Source of the DNA: Flavobacterium sp.
Lineage (GTDB): Bacteria > Bacteroidota > Bacteroidia > Flavobacteriales > Flavobacteriaceae
Assembly: GCA_030153045.1 (NCBI GenBank)
Contig: JASLID010000002.1
Span: 3,557 to 67,556, forward strand
Length of the DNA stretch: 64,000 nucleotides
Reading direction: 5' to 3'
Shown: positions 43,575-52,220 of the stretch, one piece after another
How the letters are laid out: each line of letters opens with the position of its first letter
How positions within the stretch are numbered: the first letter of the stretch is position 1
The notes under the pieces: generated by a model
What the model was told of the DNA's origin: nothing
What the model saw: only the letters and a program-made list of their open reading frames with translations
Databases searched by the model: none
Program-made: the position numbers and the translations under genes

Positions 43575-44492
43575 TTACTCGCCCCAAGTAGCTAATTCTT
43601 GTTCTGACCAAAGTTCAGGGAAAAATATTCTTCTTTGGTATTTTGGATGCATGTATTTTTTCCAATCGCTTCCACCAGTAGCTTCACCATCGCCTTTTCC
43701 GTTGTCAATATATTTTCTAGCTGCATTAAGATGCCCCATTACCCATGTAATATTGACTGTGTAGTCATAATGACGCATGGCAGCAATTAAATCAGGATTT
43801 TTTTGATCGGCTTCCGGAATTTGTTTGAATTTACGCCAAAGATTGATCGTATTATATTCTTCCATACAATCTAGGAATTCCTTTTTGTATCTTTTTTCAA
43901 ATTCTTTCAAAAAGTATGATTTCTCTCCAGTAGTATAATCTTTTCCAGCGGCTTGCCAATACAAGTGTTCGAAAGCATGCTCGTAAGGCGTATTTCTATC
44001 AATCGTTGCTCTAAAACGATGGTCAATTAGATTAATCAAATCGGTTGAACAAAATTCAATCATGCGGTACTGCGCGCTTTGAAAACCACTCGCCGGGGTT
44101 AATGTATGTCTGAATTTCATGTACTGTTCTACTTCCATCCCGTCGCCCATAATAGTAAACGAAGTGGTTAGCATATCGAAATAACGACTGATTCGCATTA
44201 ATCTTTCAGTAAAGAATTCAGTGGAAGGTTTTTCAGTATGAGACAACTGATTGATTTCCCATAAAATCATTTTAAACAACAATTCATTAATTTGATGATA
44301 CATGATAAACACGTTTTCATCCGGTAATGTAGTACGTTGCACCTGCAAATTTAATAAGGCATCGGTTTGAATATAATCCCAATACGTAATGGGTTTGGCC
44401 CAAAGGAGTCCTTCCAAATGCGCTTCGGTTTTTTGATTAATAGATTTATATTTTTGATCTATTTCGTTTACAATTTCTGAAAAATTACTCAT
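43575..44492 (-). CDS. Tryptophan 2,3-dioxygenase family protein
   Basis: A 305-residue haem dioxygenase-like protein. The family core is recognisable: YWDYIQTDALLNLQ, FIMYHQINELLFKMILWEI, GFQSAQYRMIEF, and the proximal-His region WVMGHLNAARKYI followed by GEATGGSDWKKYM. The substrate-binding Gly-Thr-Gly-Gly loop appears as GEATGGS, diverged from canonical TDO. Its place beside hppD and hmgA agrees with aromatic amino acid catabolism, but activity on tryptophan should be regarded as likely, not shown. It starts 3 bp after the DUF3108 gene ends. Confidence 0.87.
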   Translation of the reverse strand: MSNFSEIVNEIDQKYKSINQKTEAHLEGLLWAKPITYWDYIQTDALLNLQVQRTTLPDENVFIMYHQINELLFKMILWEINQLSHTEKPSTEFFTERLMRISRYFDMLTTSFTIMGDGMEVEQYMKFRHTLTPASGFQSAQYRMIEFCSTDLINLIDHRFRATIDRNTPYEHAFEHLYWQAAGKDYTTGEKSYFLKEFEKRYKKEFLDCMEEYNTINLWRKFKQIPEADQKNPDLIAAMRHYDYTVNITWVMGHLNAARKYIDNGKGDGEATGGSDWKKYMHPKYQRRIFFPELWSEQELATWGE

Positions 44493-44495
44493 AAT

Positions 44496-45269
44496 TTAAT
44501 CTGCTATTACCATGAATGGATTTTTTAATCCTTTGAAAGATTCTAAATCGGCTTTTAGTGATCCTACGGCTAAACTGGCTTTTATTCTTAAAGGAATTTT
44601 GTTTTCATCGTCTGAAATCCAAACAGTTAAACTTTCCTCTTCCTTAAAAACACGTCCAGATTGAACCAGTGGTCTAAAAATCATTGTTTTTACTTTTCCA
44701 AATTTAGTTCTTAATGTTTCGCGACCAATGTATTTTAGCTTAAATTTCACAATTTCGTCATCAAAAAACATATCAATCATGATAGATTCACCCACTTTTA
44801 ATTTATCGATCGTAGGATGATTTCTCAAATAATAGAATGAAGAAACGATATCCTGAACATTTTCGGTAACATTAAAAGTTTTTTCGGTACTGTTTTTATA
44901 ATCTTTTACAAAAACCGTGTTTTTATCCTGATTGAAAAATCCTTCTTGATTTTTGGTATAACCCCCTTCATCAATTTTACGAAGAAATTGATATGGCTTT
45001 GAAGTTGTTTTATCTATAAATGATTGGTAATGGTCTTCTACTTTAAAAAAAGCTTTTGTCACTCCAGAAGTATAACCATGTCCTACTGCGTAAAACACCT
45101 TTTTATTATCTTTAGTAGCTTCTTTAACTTCGAGTGTTGCGTAACCAGCAGTTACCAATCCGTAGTGTATTCTAAATTTAAACCATTCGCCCACATCAAA
45201 AGCGGTAGGCTTTTGCGCAAAAATTGCTACTGTAAATAGTAAGACAAAAGGGAGTAAAATTCGTTTCAT
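44496..45269 (-). CDS. DUF3108 domain exported protein
   Basis: A 257-residue protein with signal peptide (MKRILLPFVLLFTVAIFAQ) starting at 45269; an in-frame upstream start at 45308 lies close to the terminator and was not used. DUF3108 proteins are beta-rich envelope proteins of unknown function. Characteristic segments are GEWFKFRIHYGLVTAGYATLEV and SLTVWISDDENKIPLRIKASLAVGSLKADL. It lies 3 bp upstream of the TDO-family gene, and a terminator plus small-RNA candidate lie upstream. Confidence 0.86.
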   Translation of the reverse strand: MKRILLPFVLLFTVAIFAQKPTAFDVGEWFKFRIHYGLVTAGYATLEVKEATKDNKKVFYAVGHGYTSGVTKAFFKVEDHYQSFIDKTTSKPYQFLRKIDEGGYTKNQEGFFNQDKNTVFVKDYKNSTEKTFNVTENVQDIVSSFYYLRNHPTIDKLKVGESIMIDMFFDDEIVKFKLKYIGRETLRTKFGKVKTMIFRPLVQSGRVFKEEESLTVWISDDENKIPLRIKASLAVGSLKADLESFKGLKNPFMVIAD

Positions 45270-45334
45270 TTCTTGTTGATTTATATTGTTTTCAATTAAA
45301 GAATACAATATTCATTCCAAAAGTACTAAAAAAC

Positions 45335-45366
45335 AAAAAACCCAGTCAAAAGATGACTGAGTTTTT
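45335..45366 (-). terminator. Intrinsic terminator upstream of the DUF3108 gene
   Basis: On the minus strand AAAAACTCAGTCA / TGACTGGGTTTTTT with a short loop, a 13-position stem ending in six T. It terminates the small-RNA candidate at 45335-45441 and any read-through from hppD. It is nearly symmetrical and could work in both directions. Confidence 0.85.
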
Positions 45367-45441
45367 ATGCTATTAACCAACCAAAAAACTATAAATTATG
45401 AAAATTTATACAATTTCGAGGGAACCACCCCTCTGTATTGC
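45335..45441 (-). ncRNA. Structured small RNA candidate between hppD and the DUF3108 gene
   Basis: An approximately 105-nt minus-strand unit with its own promoter and terminator. From 5' to 3': hairpin GAGGG-loop-CCCTC (45418-45433), hairpin TATAAATT-loop-AATTTATA (45390-45410), then the terminator stem (45335-45366). Three consecutive hairpins behind a consensus -7 box, with no reading frame of note on that strand, indicate a non-coding RNA. It may correspond to a known flavobacterial RNA class (flavo-1 comes to mind), but I cannot confirm that from memory. Confidence 0.6.
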
Positions 45442-45445
45442 TCTG

Positions 45446-45477
45446 CAAAGGTAGGTTATAAATTCATTTAATTCAAC
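45446..45477 (-). promoter_or_regulatory. Promoter of the small RNA candidate near hppD
   Basis: On the minus strand GTTG (45474-45477), a 20-bp spacer and TACCTTTG (45446-45453), an exact TAnnTTTG match. A TTTG also lies 3 bp further upstream. Confidence 0.72.
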
Positions 45478-45564
45478 AAAAAGTCAACTTTAACATTTAT
45501 TTATCAAAAAAATCATCCTGACAAGAACAAATGTTATCAAATTGTTAAAGAAATTGACTTTTTT

Positions 45565-46728
45565 TTATAAAGTCCCTCTTTTTGCTTGTTCTCTTTCGAT
45601 AGATTCGAATAAAGCTTTGAAGTTTCCGGCTCCAAAACCTTTGGCTCCCATTCTTTGAATGACTTCGAAGAAAAGTGTTGGACGGTCTTCAATTGGTTTT
45701 GTAAAAATTTGCAACAAATAACCTTCTTCATCGGCATCAATCATGATTCCTAATTTCTGAAGTTCATTAATGTCTTCTTTAAATTTAGACATGTGATCTT
45801 TCAATCTTTCAGGAATAGCGTCATAATAAGCTTGCGGTGGTGTACTTAAAAATTCGATTCCACGAGAACGCATATCGGCAACTGTTTTGAGAATATCATC
45901 TGTAGCTACTGCAATATGTTGCACTCCTTCACCCTCATAGAAATCTAAATATTCTTCAATTTGAGAACGTTTTTTCCCTTCAGCTGGTTCATTGATTGGG
46001 AATTTTATTCTACCATTTCCATTGGACATCACTTTTGACATCAAAGCAGAATACTCGGTAGTAATTTGCTTGTCATCAAAAGAAAGGAAATTCACAAATC
46101 CCATCACATCTTCAAACCATTTTACTGCTTCATTCATTCTGTTCCAACCTGTATTTCCAACCATGTGGTCAATGAATTTTAATCCAACAGGTTCAGGATT
46201 GTAATCCGATTTCCATTCGCTGTACCCTGGTAAAAAGATTCCTTTATAATTTTTACGTTCCACAAAAACAAAAACGGTTTCTCCATATGCGCCATATATA
46301 CCTGCACGCACTACTTCACCATTTTCATCTTTTTCCACTGTTGGCTCAAAATATGGTTTTGCACCACGTTTTGTCGTTTCCTCGAATGCCGAACGCGCAT
46401 CTTCAACCCAAAGAGCTATCACCTTAACACCATCTCCGTGTTTTTTTACGTGTTCTCCAATTGGCGAATCACTATTTAAAGCGGTAGTTAGTACCAAACG
46501 GATTTTGTCTTGTTTTAACACATAAGATGCCCTATCCTTTACTCCTGTTTCTAATCCGGCATAGGCCAATGACTGAAAACCAAAAGCGGTTTTATAGAAG
46601 TGTGCTGCTTGTTTGGCATTACCTACATAAAATTCTACATAATCTGTCCCTAACAATGGAAGGAAATCTTGTGCTCCTTCAAATATTTTTTCTAAGCCGT
46701 ATTCGACTGATTTTATTTCGTTACTCAT
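45565..46728 (-). CDS. hppD: 4-Hydroxyphenylpyruvate dioxygenase
   Basis: Converts 4-hydroxyphenylpyruvate to homogentisate in phenylalanine/tyrosine degradation, 387 residues. The start at 46728 (MSNEIKSVEYGLEKIFEGAQ) is preferred over 46752. Iron ligands: His in FIDHMVGN, His in VQHIAVATDD and Glu in FFEVIQRMGAKGFG. The C-terminal GNFKALFESIEREQ helix closing the active site is intact. hmgA lies upstream on the same strand, separated by a dispersed repeat of about 80 bp. Confidence 0.96.
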   Translation of the reverse strand: MSNEIKSVEYGLEKIFEGAQDFLPLLGTDYVEFYVGNAKQAAHFYKTAFGFQSLAYAGLETGVKDRASYVLKQDKIRLVLTTALNSDSPIGEHVKKHGDGVKVIALWVEDARSAFEETTKRGAKPYFEPTVEKDENGEVVRAGIYGAYGETVFVFVERKNYKGIFLPGYSEWKSDYNPEPVGLKFIDHMVGNTGWNRMNEAVKWFEDVMGFVNFLSFDDKQITTEYSALMSKVMSNGNGRIKFPINEPAEGKKRSQIEEYLDFYEGEGVQHIAVATDDILKTVADMRSRGIEFLSTPPQAYYDAIPERLKDHMSKFKEDINELQKLGIMIDADEEGYLLQIFTKPIEDRPTLFFEVIQRMGAKGFGAGNFKALFESIEREQAKRGTL

Positions 46729-46799
46729 TGTATTTATTTTTTGAATCGGCATCAGATGTTGCTGGTTACCGAAATAGTTGTTGTTTATTTTTATATTTC

Positions 46800-46880
46800 T
46801 AGCCCTGATGGAAGCGACATCCTTTTTGTTTTTTCTTTAAAAACAAAAAGATATAGCGTACAGCAGGAAATAGCTTCTTA
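46800..46880 (+). repeat. Dispersed palindromic repeat, copy 2
   Basis: TAGCCCTGAT, ATCCTTTTTG, central inverted repeat (TTTTTGTTTTT / AAAAACAAAAA), AAAAGATATAGCG, AGCAGGAAATAGCTTCTTA. Same framework and orientation as the copy at 35822-35905. It overlaps the last codon or two of hmgA and fills the hmgA-hppD gap. Confidence 0.75.
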
Positions 46881-48035
46881 CTCTACCCATGATTTATAAT
46901 ATTGACCATCGTCTAATCCCATGGCTTCTTCGGTCACCATTAAAGGGCGGAATGTATCGACCATTACAGCTAATTCTTGTGTGATGGTTTGACCAATACT
47001 TCTTTCCATAGCGCCTGGTGCTGGTCCGTGAGGAATTCCTTTTGGATGCAAGGTGATATGACCTTGTTCGATATTGTTTCGGCTCATAAAGTCACCATCT
47101 ACATAATATAAGACCTCATCACTATCAATATTACTATGATTGTATGGTGCCGGAATTGATTTTGGATGGTAATCATACAAACGCGGACAGAACGAACACA
47201 CTACGAAAGTAGCCGTTTCGAACGTTTGGTGTACTGGAGGCGGTTGGTGAACACGTCCCGTAATAGGTTCGAAGTTGTGAATGCTGAATCCGTATGGGAA
47301 ATTATAACCGTCCCAACCAATCACGTCAAAAGGATGCGTAGCGTAAACCACTTCGTGGATCATGCCTTCTTTTTTGATTTTGATAAGGAAGTCGCCTTTT
47401 TGGTCGTAGGTTTCAATTTCATTCGGTAAAATAAAATCACGCTCACAAAATGGAGAATGTTCTAAATGTTGCCCTGAGTTGTTTTTGTAGCGCTTTGGCG
47501 TATAAAAAGGCGTATAAGATTCTACATAGAATAATCGATTCTCTGATGTTTCGAAATCGATTTGATAAATCATTCCACGAGGAATAATCAGATAATCACC
47601 GTATTCGAATGGGATATTGCCCATCATCGTGCGTAGTTTTCCTTTTCCTTTGTGGATGAAAATCATTTCATCGGCATCGGCATTTTTATAGAAATAATCG
47701 CGTAATGATTTTTTGGGCGCAGCTAAACCAATGACACAGTCTTTGTTGACTAACATGGCTTTGCGGCTATCTAGAAAATCGTCTTCAGGTTTTAGTTCAA
47801 AACCTTTTAATAATAGTGACTTGATGTTTTTTCCGATGGCGATTTTAGGCTCCACCGAATACGATTTTAGAATTTCTTTGACCTGTGTTGGCCTATGAAC
47901 ATGGTATAATAAGGAAGAATGTCCGTGAAAACCTTCTGTTCCAAAAAGCTGTTCGTAGTATAACCCTCCGTTGGGTTTTTCGAATTGTGTATGTCTTTTT
48001 TGAGGGAAATCCCCTAATTTATGATATAGTGGCAT
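46878..48035 (-). CDS. hmgA: Homogentisate 1,2-dioxygenase
   Basis: Opens the homogentisate ring to maleylacetoacetate, 385 residues, Fe(II) cupin fold. Segments such as GKLRTMMGNIPFEYGDYLIIPRGMIYQI, the C-terminal iron-binding region YNHSNIDSDEVLYYVDGDFMSR and GHITLHPKGIPHGP (His ligands) fit the family. It is upstream of hppD, as expected for a tyrosine degradation unit. Maleylacetoacetate isomerase and fumarylacetoacetase are not in the window. Confidence 0.95.
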   Translation of the reverse strand: MPLYHKLGDFPQKRHTQFEKPNGGLYYEQLFGTEGFHGHSSLLYHVHRPTQVKEILKSYSVEPKIAIGKNIKSLLLKGFELKPEDDFLDSRKAMLVNKDCVIGLAAPKKSLRDYFYKNADADEMIFIHKGKGKLRTMMGNIPFEYGDYLIIPRGMIYQIDFETSENRLFYVESYTPFYTPKRYKNNSGQHLEHSPFCERDFILPNEIETYDQKGDFLIKIKKEGMIHEVVYATHPFDVIGWDGYNFPYGFSIHNFEPITGRVHQPPPVHQTFETATFVVCSFCPRLYDYHPKSIPAPYNHSNIDSDEVLYYVDGDFMSRNNIEQGHITLHPKGIPHGPAPGAMERSIGQTITQELAVMVDTFRPLMVTEEAMGLDDGQYYKSWVE

Positions 48036-48278
48036 GATTTGAAATTAATGAATTATAAATTATGAATTACAAATTGGCATAATTCTATATCTCATTCAGG
48101 ATTTCTCTTGATGAGGAATTTAAGTAAGTCTAATAAACCTGTCCATGACGTAACCATTACACAAATATCGGAAAAATTTCACTTTTGACCTTATTTCTTT
48201 TAAAATATTTACAAAAGAGAAAAGGCATTAAAAAGTGACGAATCGCTTTTTAATGCCTTTTATAATATTTATTGAGTT
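48036..48278. other. Intergenic region between the APC permease gene and hmgA
   Basis: 243 bp with the permease terminator at 48220-48261. Near 48044-48073 is an AT-rich repeat of the form AATTATAAATTATGAATT, also found in inverted orientation near 54072-54091. I see no reading frame and no consensus promoter for hmgA. Confidence 0.5.
48220..48261 (-). terminator. Intrinsic terminator of the APC permease gene
   Basis: AAAAGGCATTAAAAAG / CTTTTTAATGCCTTTT perfect 16-bp stem with a 10-base loop, 18 bp past the permease stop. The downstream T run on the minus strand is interrupted (TTTTCTCTTTT). Confidence 0.85.
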
Positions 48279-49766
48279 TTACTCTTCTTTATCTTTTTCA
48301 GAATTGTTCAAAACACTGTTTTTCTTTCCGTATAAGAAATAAATTGCCAATCCAATAGCCAACCATCCTGCTAATCGCAACCAGTTAGTCCATCCCAATC
48401 CTGCAATCATAGCCAAACACACACCTACTCCAAGAATTGGAACCAAAGGCACGAAAGGTGTTTTGAATTCTCTTTTCATATCTGGATGTGTTTTTCTCAA
48501 AACTATTACAGAAATACAAACTAAGATGAATGCGAATAATGTTCCAATACTTGTCATATCACCTACGATATCTCCTGGAACGAAGGCAGCAAACAAGCCT
48601 ACAATTACCATGATTGCTAAATTTGCCTTGTATGGTGTTTTGTATTTTGAATGTAAATCACCGAATGCTTTTGGTAACAAACCATCTTTACCCATAGAGT
48701 AAAAAACACGTGATTGTCCTAACAACATCACTAATATTACTGATGTAAATCCAAATAAAATAGCTACTGTTACAAACTGTGCCAACCATTCATAACCTGG
48801 CATCGCAGAAGTAATTGCATTAGCTACAGAAGCTTCCTTTCCACCTGTTCTAAAAAACTCTACTGATTCTAGACCAGTTAAAACGTGAGCAAAAAGGATG
48901 TATAAAATAGTACATACTGCTAATGATCCTAAAATACCAATTGGCATATCGCGTTTTGGATTTTTTGTCTCTTGTGCTGCGGTACTTACTGCATCGAAAC
49001 CAATGAATGCAAAAAACACAGTTCCTGCCGCTCCAAGGATTCCCCAAACACCTCCAAAACTATGACCAATCCCATGTTCATCTACAAAAACAGACGGTTG
49101 AGGAATATAAGGTGTGTGATTTGCTGGACTAATAAAATTCCAACCTAATACAATAATTAAAACTACAATAGAAACTTTCACAATAACAATTAAGCTATTT
49201 ACAAATGCTGATTCTTGTGTTCCTTTAATTAAAAGTAAACTAATCACTGCCACAATAAACAATGCTGGCAAGTTGATGATTCCGCTTACTCCGTCAGGAG
49301 AAGTTTGAAATGGAGAGTGGCACAATTGATAAGGGATTGGACTCACATGAAGCACATTGACCAGTAAATTATTAAGGTATTCACTCCAGGCAATTCCTAC
49401 AGTTGCTGCTCCTACAGCATATTCAAGAATTAAATCCCATCCAATAATCCATGCTAACAATTCTCCCATTGTTGCATAAGTATATGTATAAGCACTACCA
49501 GCGATTGGAATAGACGAAGAAAGTTCGGCATAACACAATCCTGCTAATGCACAACCAATAGCCGCTACAATAAATCCAATAGTTACAGATGGTCCTGCAC
49601 TTTGAGCTGCTGCTGTTGCTGTTCTAACAAAAAGTCCAGCTCCAATAATAGCTCCAATTCCTAGCGCTACAAGCGACCAGGCTGTTAATGTTCTTTTTAA
49701 TCCTTTTTCAGATTCTGACGCTTCTGCAAGTAATAGCGCCATTGATTTTCTTTTCCAAATAGACAT
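48279..49766 (-). CDS. APC-family amino acid permease
   Basis: A 495-residue inner-membrane transporter of the cationic amino acid transporter (CAT-like) subgroup, with about 12-14 hydrophobic helices. The unwound first helix GIGAIIGAGLFV and the AFIGFDAVSTAAQETKNPKRDMPIGI segment are APC hallmarks. Substrate is probably one or more amino acids; location upstream of hmgA and hppD on the same strand might suggest aromatic amino acids, but the subgroup more often carries basic ones. It has its own terminator, so it is not in an operon with hmgA. Confidence 0.9.
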   Translation of the reverse strand: MSIWKRKSMALLLAEASESEKGLKRTLTAWSLVALGIGAIIGAGLFVRTATAAAQSAGPSVTIGFIVAAIGCALAGLCYAELSSSIPIAGSAYTYTYATMGELLAWIIGWDLILEYAVGAATVGIAWSEYLNNLLVNVLHVSPIPYQLCHSPFQTSPDGVSGIINLPALFIVAVISLLLIKGTQESAFVNSLIVIVKVSIVVLIIVLGWNFISPANHTPYIPQPSVFVDEHGIGHSFGGVWGILGAAGTVFFAFIGFDAVSTAAQETKNPKRDMPIGILGSLAVCTILYILFAHVLTGLESVEFFRTGGKEASVANAITSAMPGYEWLAQFVTVAILFGFTSVILVMLLGQSRVFYSMGKDGLLPKAFGDLHSKYKTPYKANLAIMVIVGLFAAFVPGDIVGDMTSIGTLFAFILVCISVIVLRKTHPDMKREFKTPFVPLVPILGVGVCLAMIAGLGWTNWLRLAGWLAIGLAIYFLYGKKNSVLNNSEKDKEE

Positions 49767-49794
49767 AAAAATAAATGTTTGGTTTTTAGTGTCC

Positions 49795-49802
49795 CAAAAA
49801 TA
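49795..49802 (-). promoter_or_regulatory. -7 box of the APC permease gene
   Basis: TATTTTTG on the minus strand, about 30 bp before the start codon, matches TAnnTTTG. The -33 box is not convincing. Confidence 0.4.
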
Positions 49803-49868
49803 GACTTTTTTAAAAACAATTACGTAAAAAAAATGCTTTTCTGAATTATATTTAACAAAATCGCTTTT

Positions 49869-52202
49869 TTAAAACCAAAAACCAACACTAAACCATGTAT
49901 AATGCATTTTTGTATCAGGCGACCAACTGTGTTTTATTTCAATAGGGCCAATAAGTGATTCTAAACCATATCCGAAAGCATACCCATTATAGGTTGGATT
50001 AGAAATCCATTCTTTGCTGTCAAATATTTTAAATCCGATGTTGGCATAGTTTGCCGTAAAATTGACGTGGTTTTTCTTCGCAATTTCATAATCTAAACCA
50101 ATACTACCCTTTACATAACTATCACCAGAGATATCTAAAAAGTTGTATCCAAAAAATGGTTTGAAATTGTTAAACTTATGAAAGCCATAACCTCCTAAAG
50201 CAAAATCAAATATGTGATTGAGGTTTTCTCCCACGGTAAACCCTCCTTCTGATTGAATTTTGACTGATATTTTCTTGAAAAATGTATGAACAACAGCTAC
50301 GTCTGCTTTAAAAATGGACATTTTGGTGAAATTGTTATTCAAATCTGAAGAATATAAAGGCATTTGGAAGTCCCCATAAAAATACCACCCTTTTTTAGGG
50401 AAATATTTATTACTAAACGAATCGAATTTTAAAAACCCTAGAGCCGACAAATAAGTACTATTGTCTATCGTATAAGAAAGACTTTGTGTATCGTTTGAAA
50501 AAATATTTAAATATTTATGCTCTAAACCTCCTCCTACTAAGAACTTTTGAGCAAAAATGGTTTGCACGTAGGCTTGATTTGAGATATCGTTATAATCGAT
50601 ATCAATACTTTTTGTACTTAGTGCATTTATAACTTGTCCTCCAGTAAAATCGGTTTTACTACTTTTATTAAACTGGTTAAACTTTGATTTGAATCCGAAG
50701 CTCCAATGAAAACCATTATCAATATAATAATCTAGATTATACCTTACATTATCTCCCAATATCAAATCGAAAGAACCCACATCGTTTTTAAACAACAAAT
50801 TCTTTTTCGTAAAATTGATCAATGCACTCGATTTGAACAAATCATCATAATGCACTCCCAACTTAATGAATGTTTTTACCGGGTTTTCCTTCAAGTTCAT
50901 AATTAAAACATCATTGTTTCCCGCTTGTTCTAATTTATAATTTATGGAGCTAAAATTTTGTGTGGCATTTAAATTATTTACCCCACTGTTCAAATCGTTA
51001 TAGGTAATTTTACTCCCTGGTTTGAAACGAAGTTTTCCCAAAACATAAGAACGGGTATAATTTCTATTCCCATTAATCCCTATCCCTTCAATATTTAATG
51101 TGTCCATTTTATTGAAGTTCAATTTTGGACGGACATAATTGCTTCCTAATTTTTGAAGCTTATCCTTTACCAACAAGCCCGCTTCAACGCCACTTTGCAC
51201 AATTTTTTTTCCTTGGTCGAATGAAATTACAGTATAGCCTTCAATATTAGGTTTAATGTACAAATCGGTTAGTTCTCTTTTGGCTTTCATTCTTTCGATC
51301 ATTTCAAAGTTTGAAATTTGAACTAGAACTCCAGTCGCACCATTAATATTATCTATGGTTTTTAATCCGTCTTGTACGTCGACTCCAATAATGATATCGG
51401 CACCCATTTTTCTAACTTCTTCCACTGGGTAATTGTTCGTTACTCCACCATCTATATAATAATCACCATCTATTTCTATTGGAGAAAACAGTGACGGGAA
51501 AGCACCACTAGCTACCAAACACAACGGCAACGAACCTTCTCTAAAAACAACTTCTTTACCCGTTTCTACATTAGTGGCAATACATATAAAAGGCGTTTTT
51601 AATTTACTGAAATCTTTAACATGTCGTAAATTATGATTTAACTTACTCAACATGTTGTAATTATTCAACCCTTTTGAAAGTCCTTTAGGTACTGATATTT
51701 TTAAGTTTTGAAACGGAAGTGTTATAGCATATATCTCGTCGTTTTGCTTTTCGTAAAAGGTTTTATTGTTTCGGGGTACAAAATCCTGAATTAGTTCGTC
51801 GAAATTGGTTTCGTTAAAAATAGAATCCAATTCATTTGCCGAATAACCCGAAGCGTACAATCCGCCAACGATGGCACCCATACTGGTTCCACCGATGTAG
51901 TCTATTTTTATTCCGGCTTTTTCAATTTCTTTTAAAACCCCAATATGCGCTAATCCTTTGGCGCCACCTCCGCTTAAAACCAATCCTATTTTTGGCTTTT
52001 TTGGGGTGCTTTGTGCGTTTGAAGCAATAGGCAAAAGGCAAAAAGTCATAAACAAACACAAAAGACCATAGCTTTTTAGCCTCGATAGAGCCGATATCCT
52101 CGTATCTCGTTTTTGGAACGAGAGAAGAGATAAAGGCGACCCGAGCAAAAGCGAATTGGCGAAGCAAAGCGGGAAAATGGATGGCAAGGAATGCTTATAC
52201 AT
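49869..52202 (-). CDS. Patatin-like phospholipase fused to a BamA-type outer-membrane barrel
   Basis: The N-terminal patatin domain has the oxyanion loop LSGGGAKGLAHIGVL, the nucleophile GGTSMGAIVGG and the catalytic Asp in DGGVTNNYPV. A POTRA-like segment (about 370-450) and a 16-strand barrel ending in FSVGFWF follow, as in PlpD-like type Vd secreted lipases. The start is uncertain. ATG 52202 gives 777 residues, but its first 40 or so codons are derived from a dispersed repeat (52077-52180). ATG 52049 (MTFCLLPIASNAQ) leaves a short signal without positive charge. It follows uvrC by 18 bp. Confidence 0.85.
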   Translation of the reverse strand: MYKHSLPSIFPLCFANSLLLGSPLSLLSFQKRDTRISALSRLKSYGLLCLFMTFCLLPIASNAQSTPKKPKIGLVLSGGGAKGLAHIGVLKEIEKAGIKIDYIGGTSMGAIVGGLYASGYSANELDSIFNETNFDELIQDFVPRNNKTFYEKQNDEIYAITLPFQNLKISVPKGLSKGLNNYNMLSKLNHNLRHVKDFSKLKTPFICIATNVETGKEVVFREGSLPLCLVASGAFPSLFSPIEIDGDYYIDGGVTNNYPVEEVRKMGADIIIGVDVQDGLKTIDNINGATGVLVQISNFEMIERMKAKRELTDLYIKPNIEGYTVISFDQGKKIVQSGVEAGLLVKDKLQKLGSNYVRPKLNFNKMDTLNIEGIGINGNRNYTRSYVLGKLRFKPGSKITYNDLNSGVNNLNATQNFSSINYKLEQAGNNDVLIMNLKENPVKTFIKLGVHYDDLFKSSALINFTKKNLLFKNDVGSFDLILGDNVRYNLDYYIDNGFHWSFGFKSKFNQFNKSSKTDFTGGQVINALSTKSIDIDYNDISNQAYVQTIFAQKFLVGGGLEHKYLNIFSNDTQSLSYTIDNSTYLSALGFLKFDSFSNKYFPKKGWYFYGDFQMPLYSSDLNNNFTKMSIFKADVAVVHTFFKKISVKIQSEGGFTVGENLNHIFDFALGGYGFHKFNNFKPFFGYNFLDISGDSYVKGSIGLDYEIAKKNHVNFTANYANIGFKIFDSKEWISNPTYNGYAFGYGLESLIGPIEIKHSWSPDTKMHYTWFSVGFWF
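52077..52180 (+). repeat. Dispersed palindromic repeat, copy 3 (diverged), inside the 5' end of the patatin gene
   Basis: TAGCCTCGAT, GATATCCT, a different central inverted repeat (TCTCGTT / AACGAGA), AGATAAAGGCG, and AGCGGGAAAATGG at the end. The framework and order agree with the copies at 35822 and 46800. It is longer (about 104 bp) and lies within coding sequence on the opposite strand. Confidence 0.55.
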
Positions 52203-52220
52203 GCGCTTCAAAATAAGTTT

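Noticed and set aside
45398..45454. Plus-strand mini-ORF MKIYTISREPPLCIALQR in the 45.4-kb gap
   Set aside because: It has no promoter on the plus strand, whereas the minus strand has a consensus promoter, hairpins and a terminator; no family resemblance.
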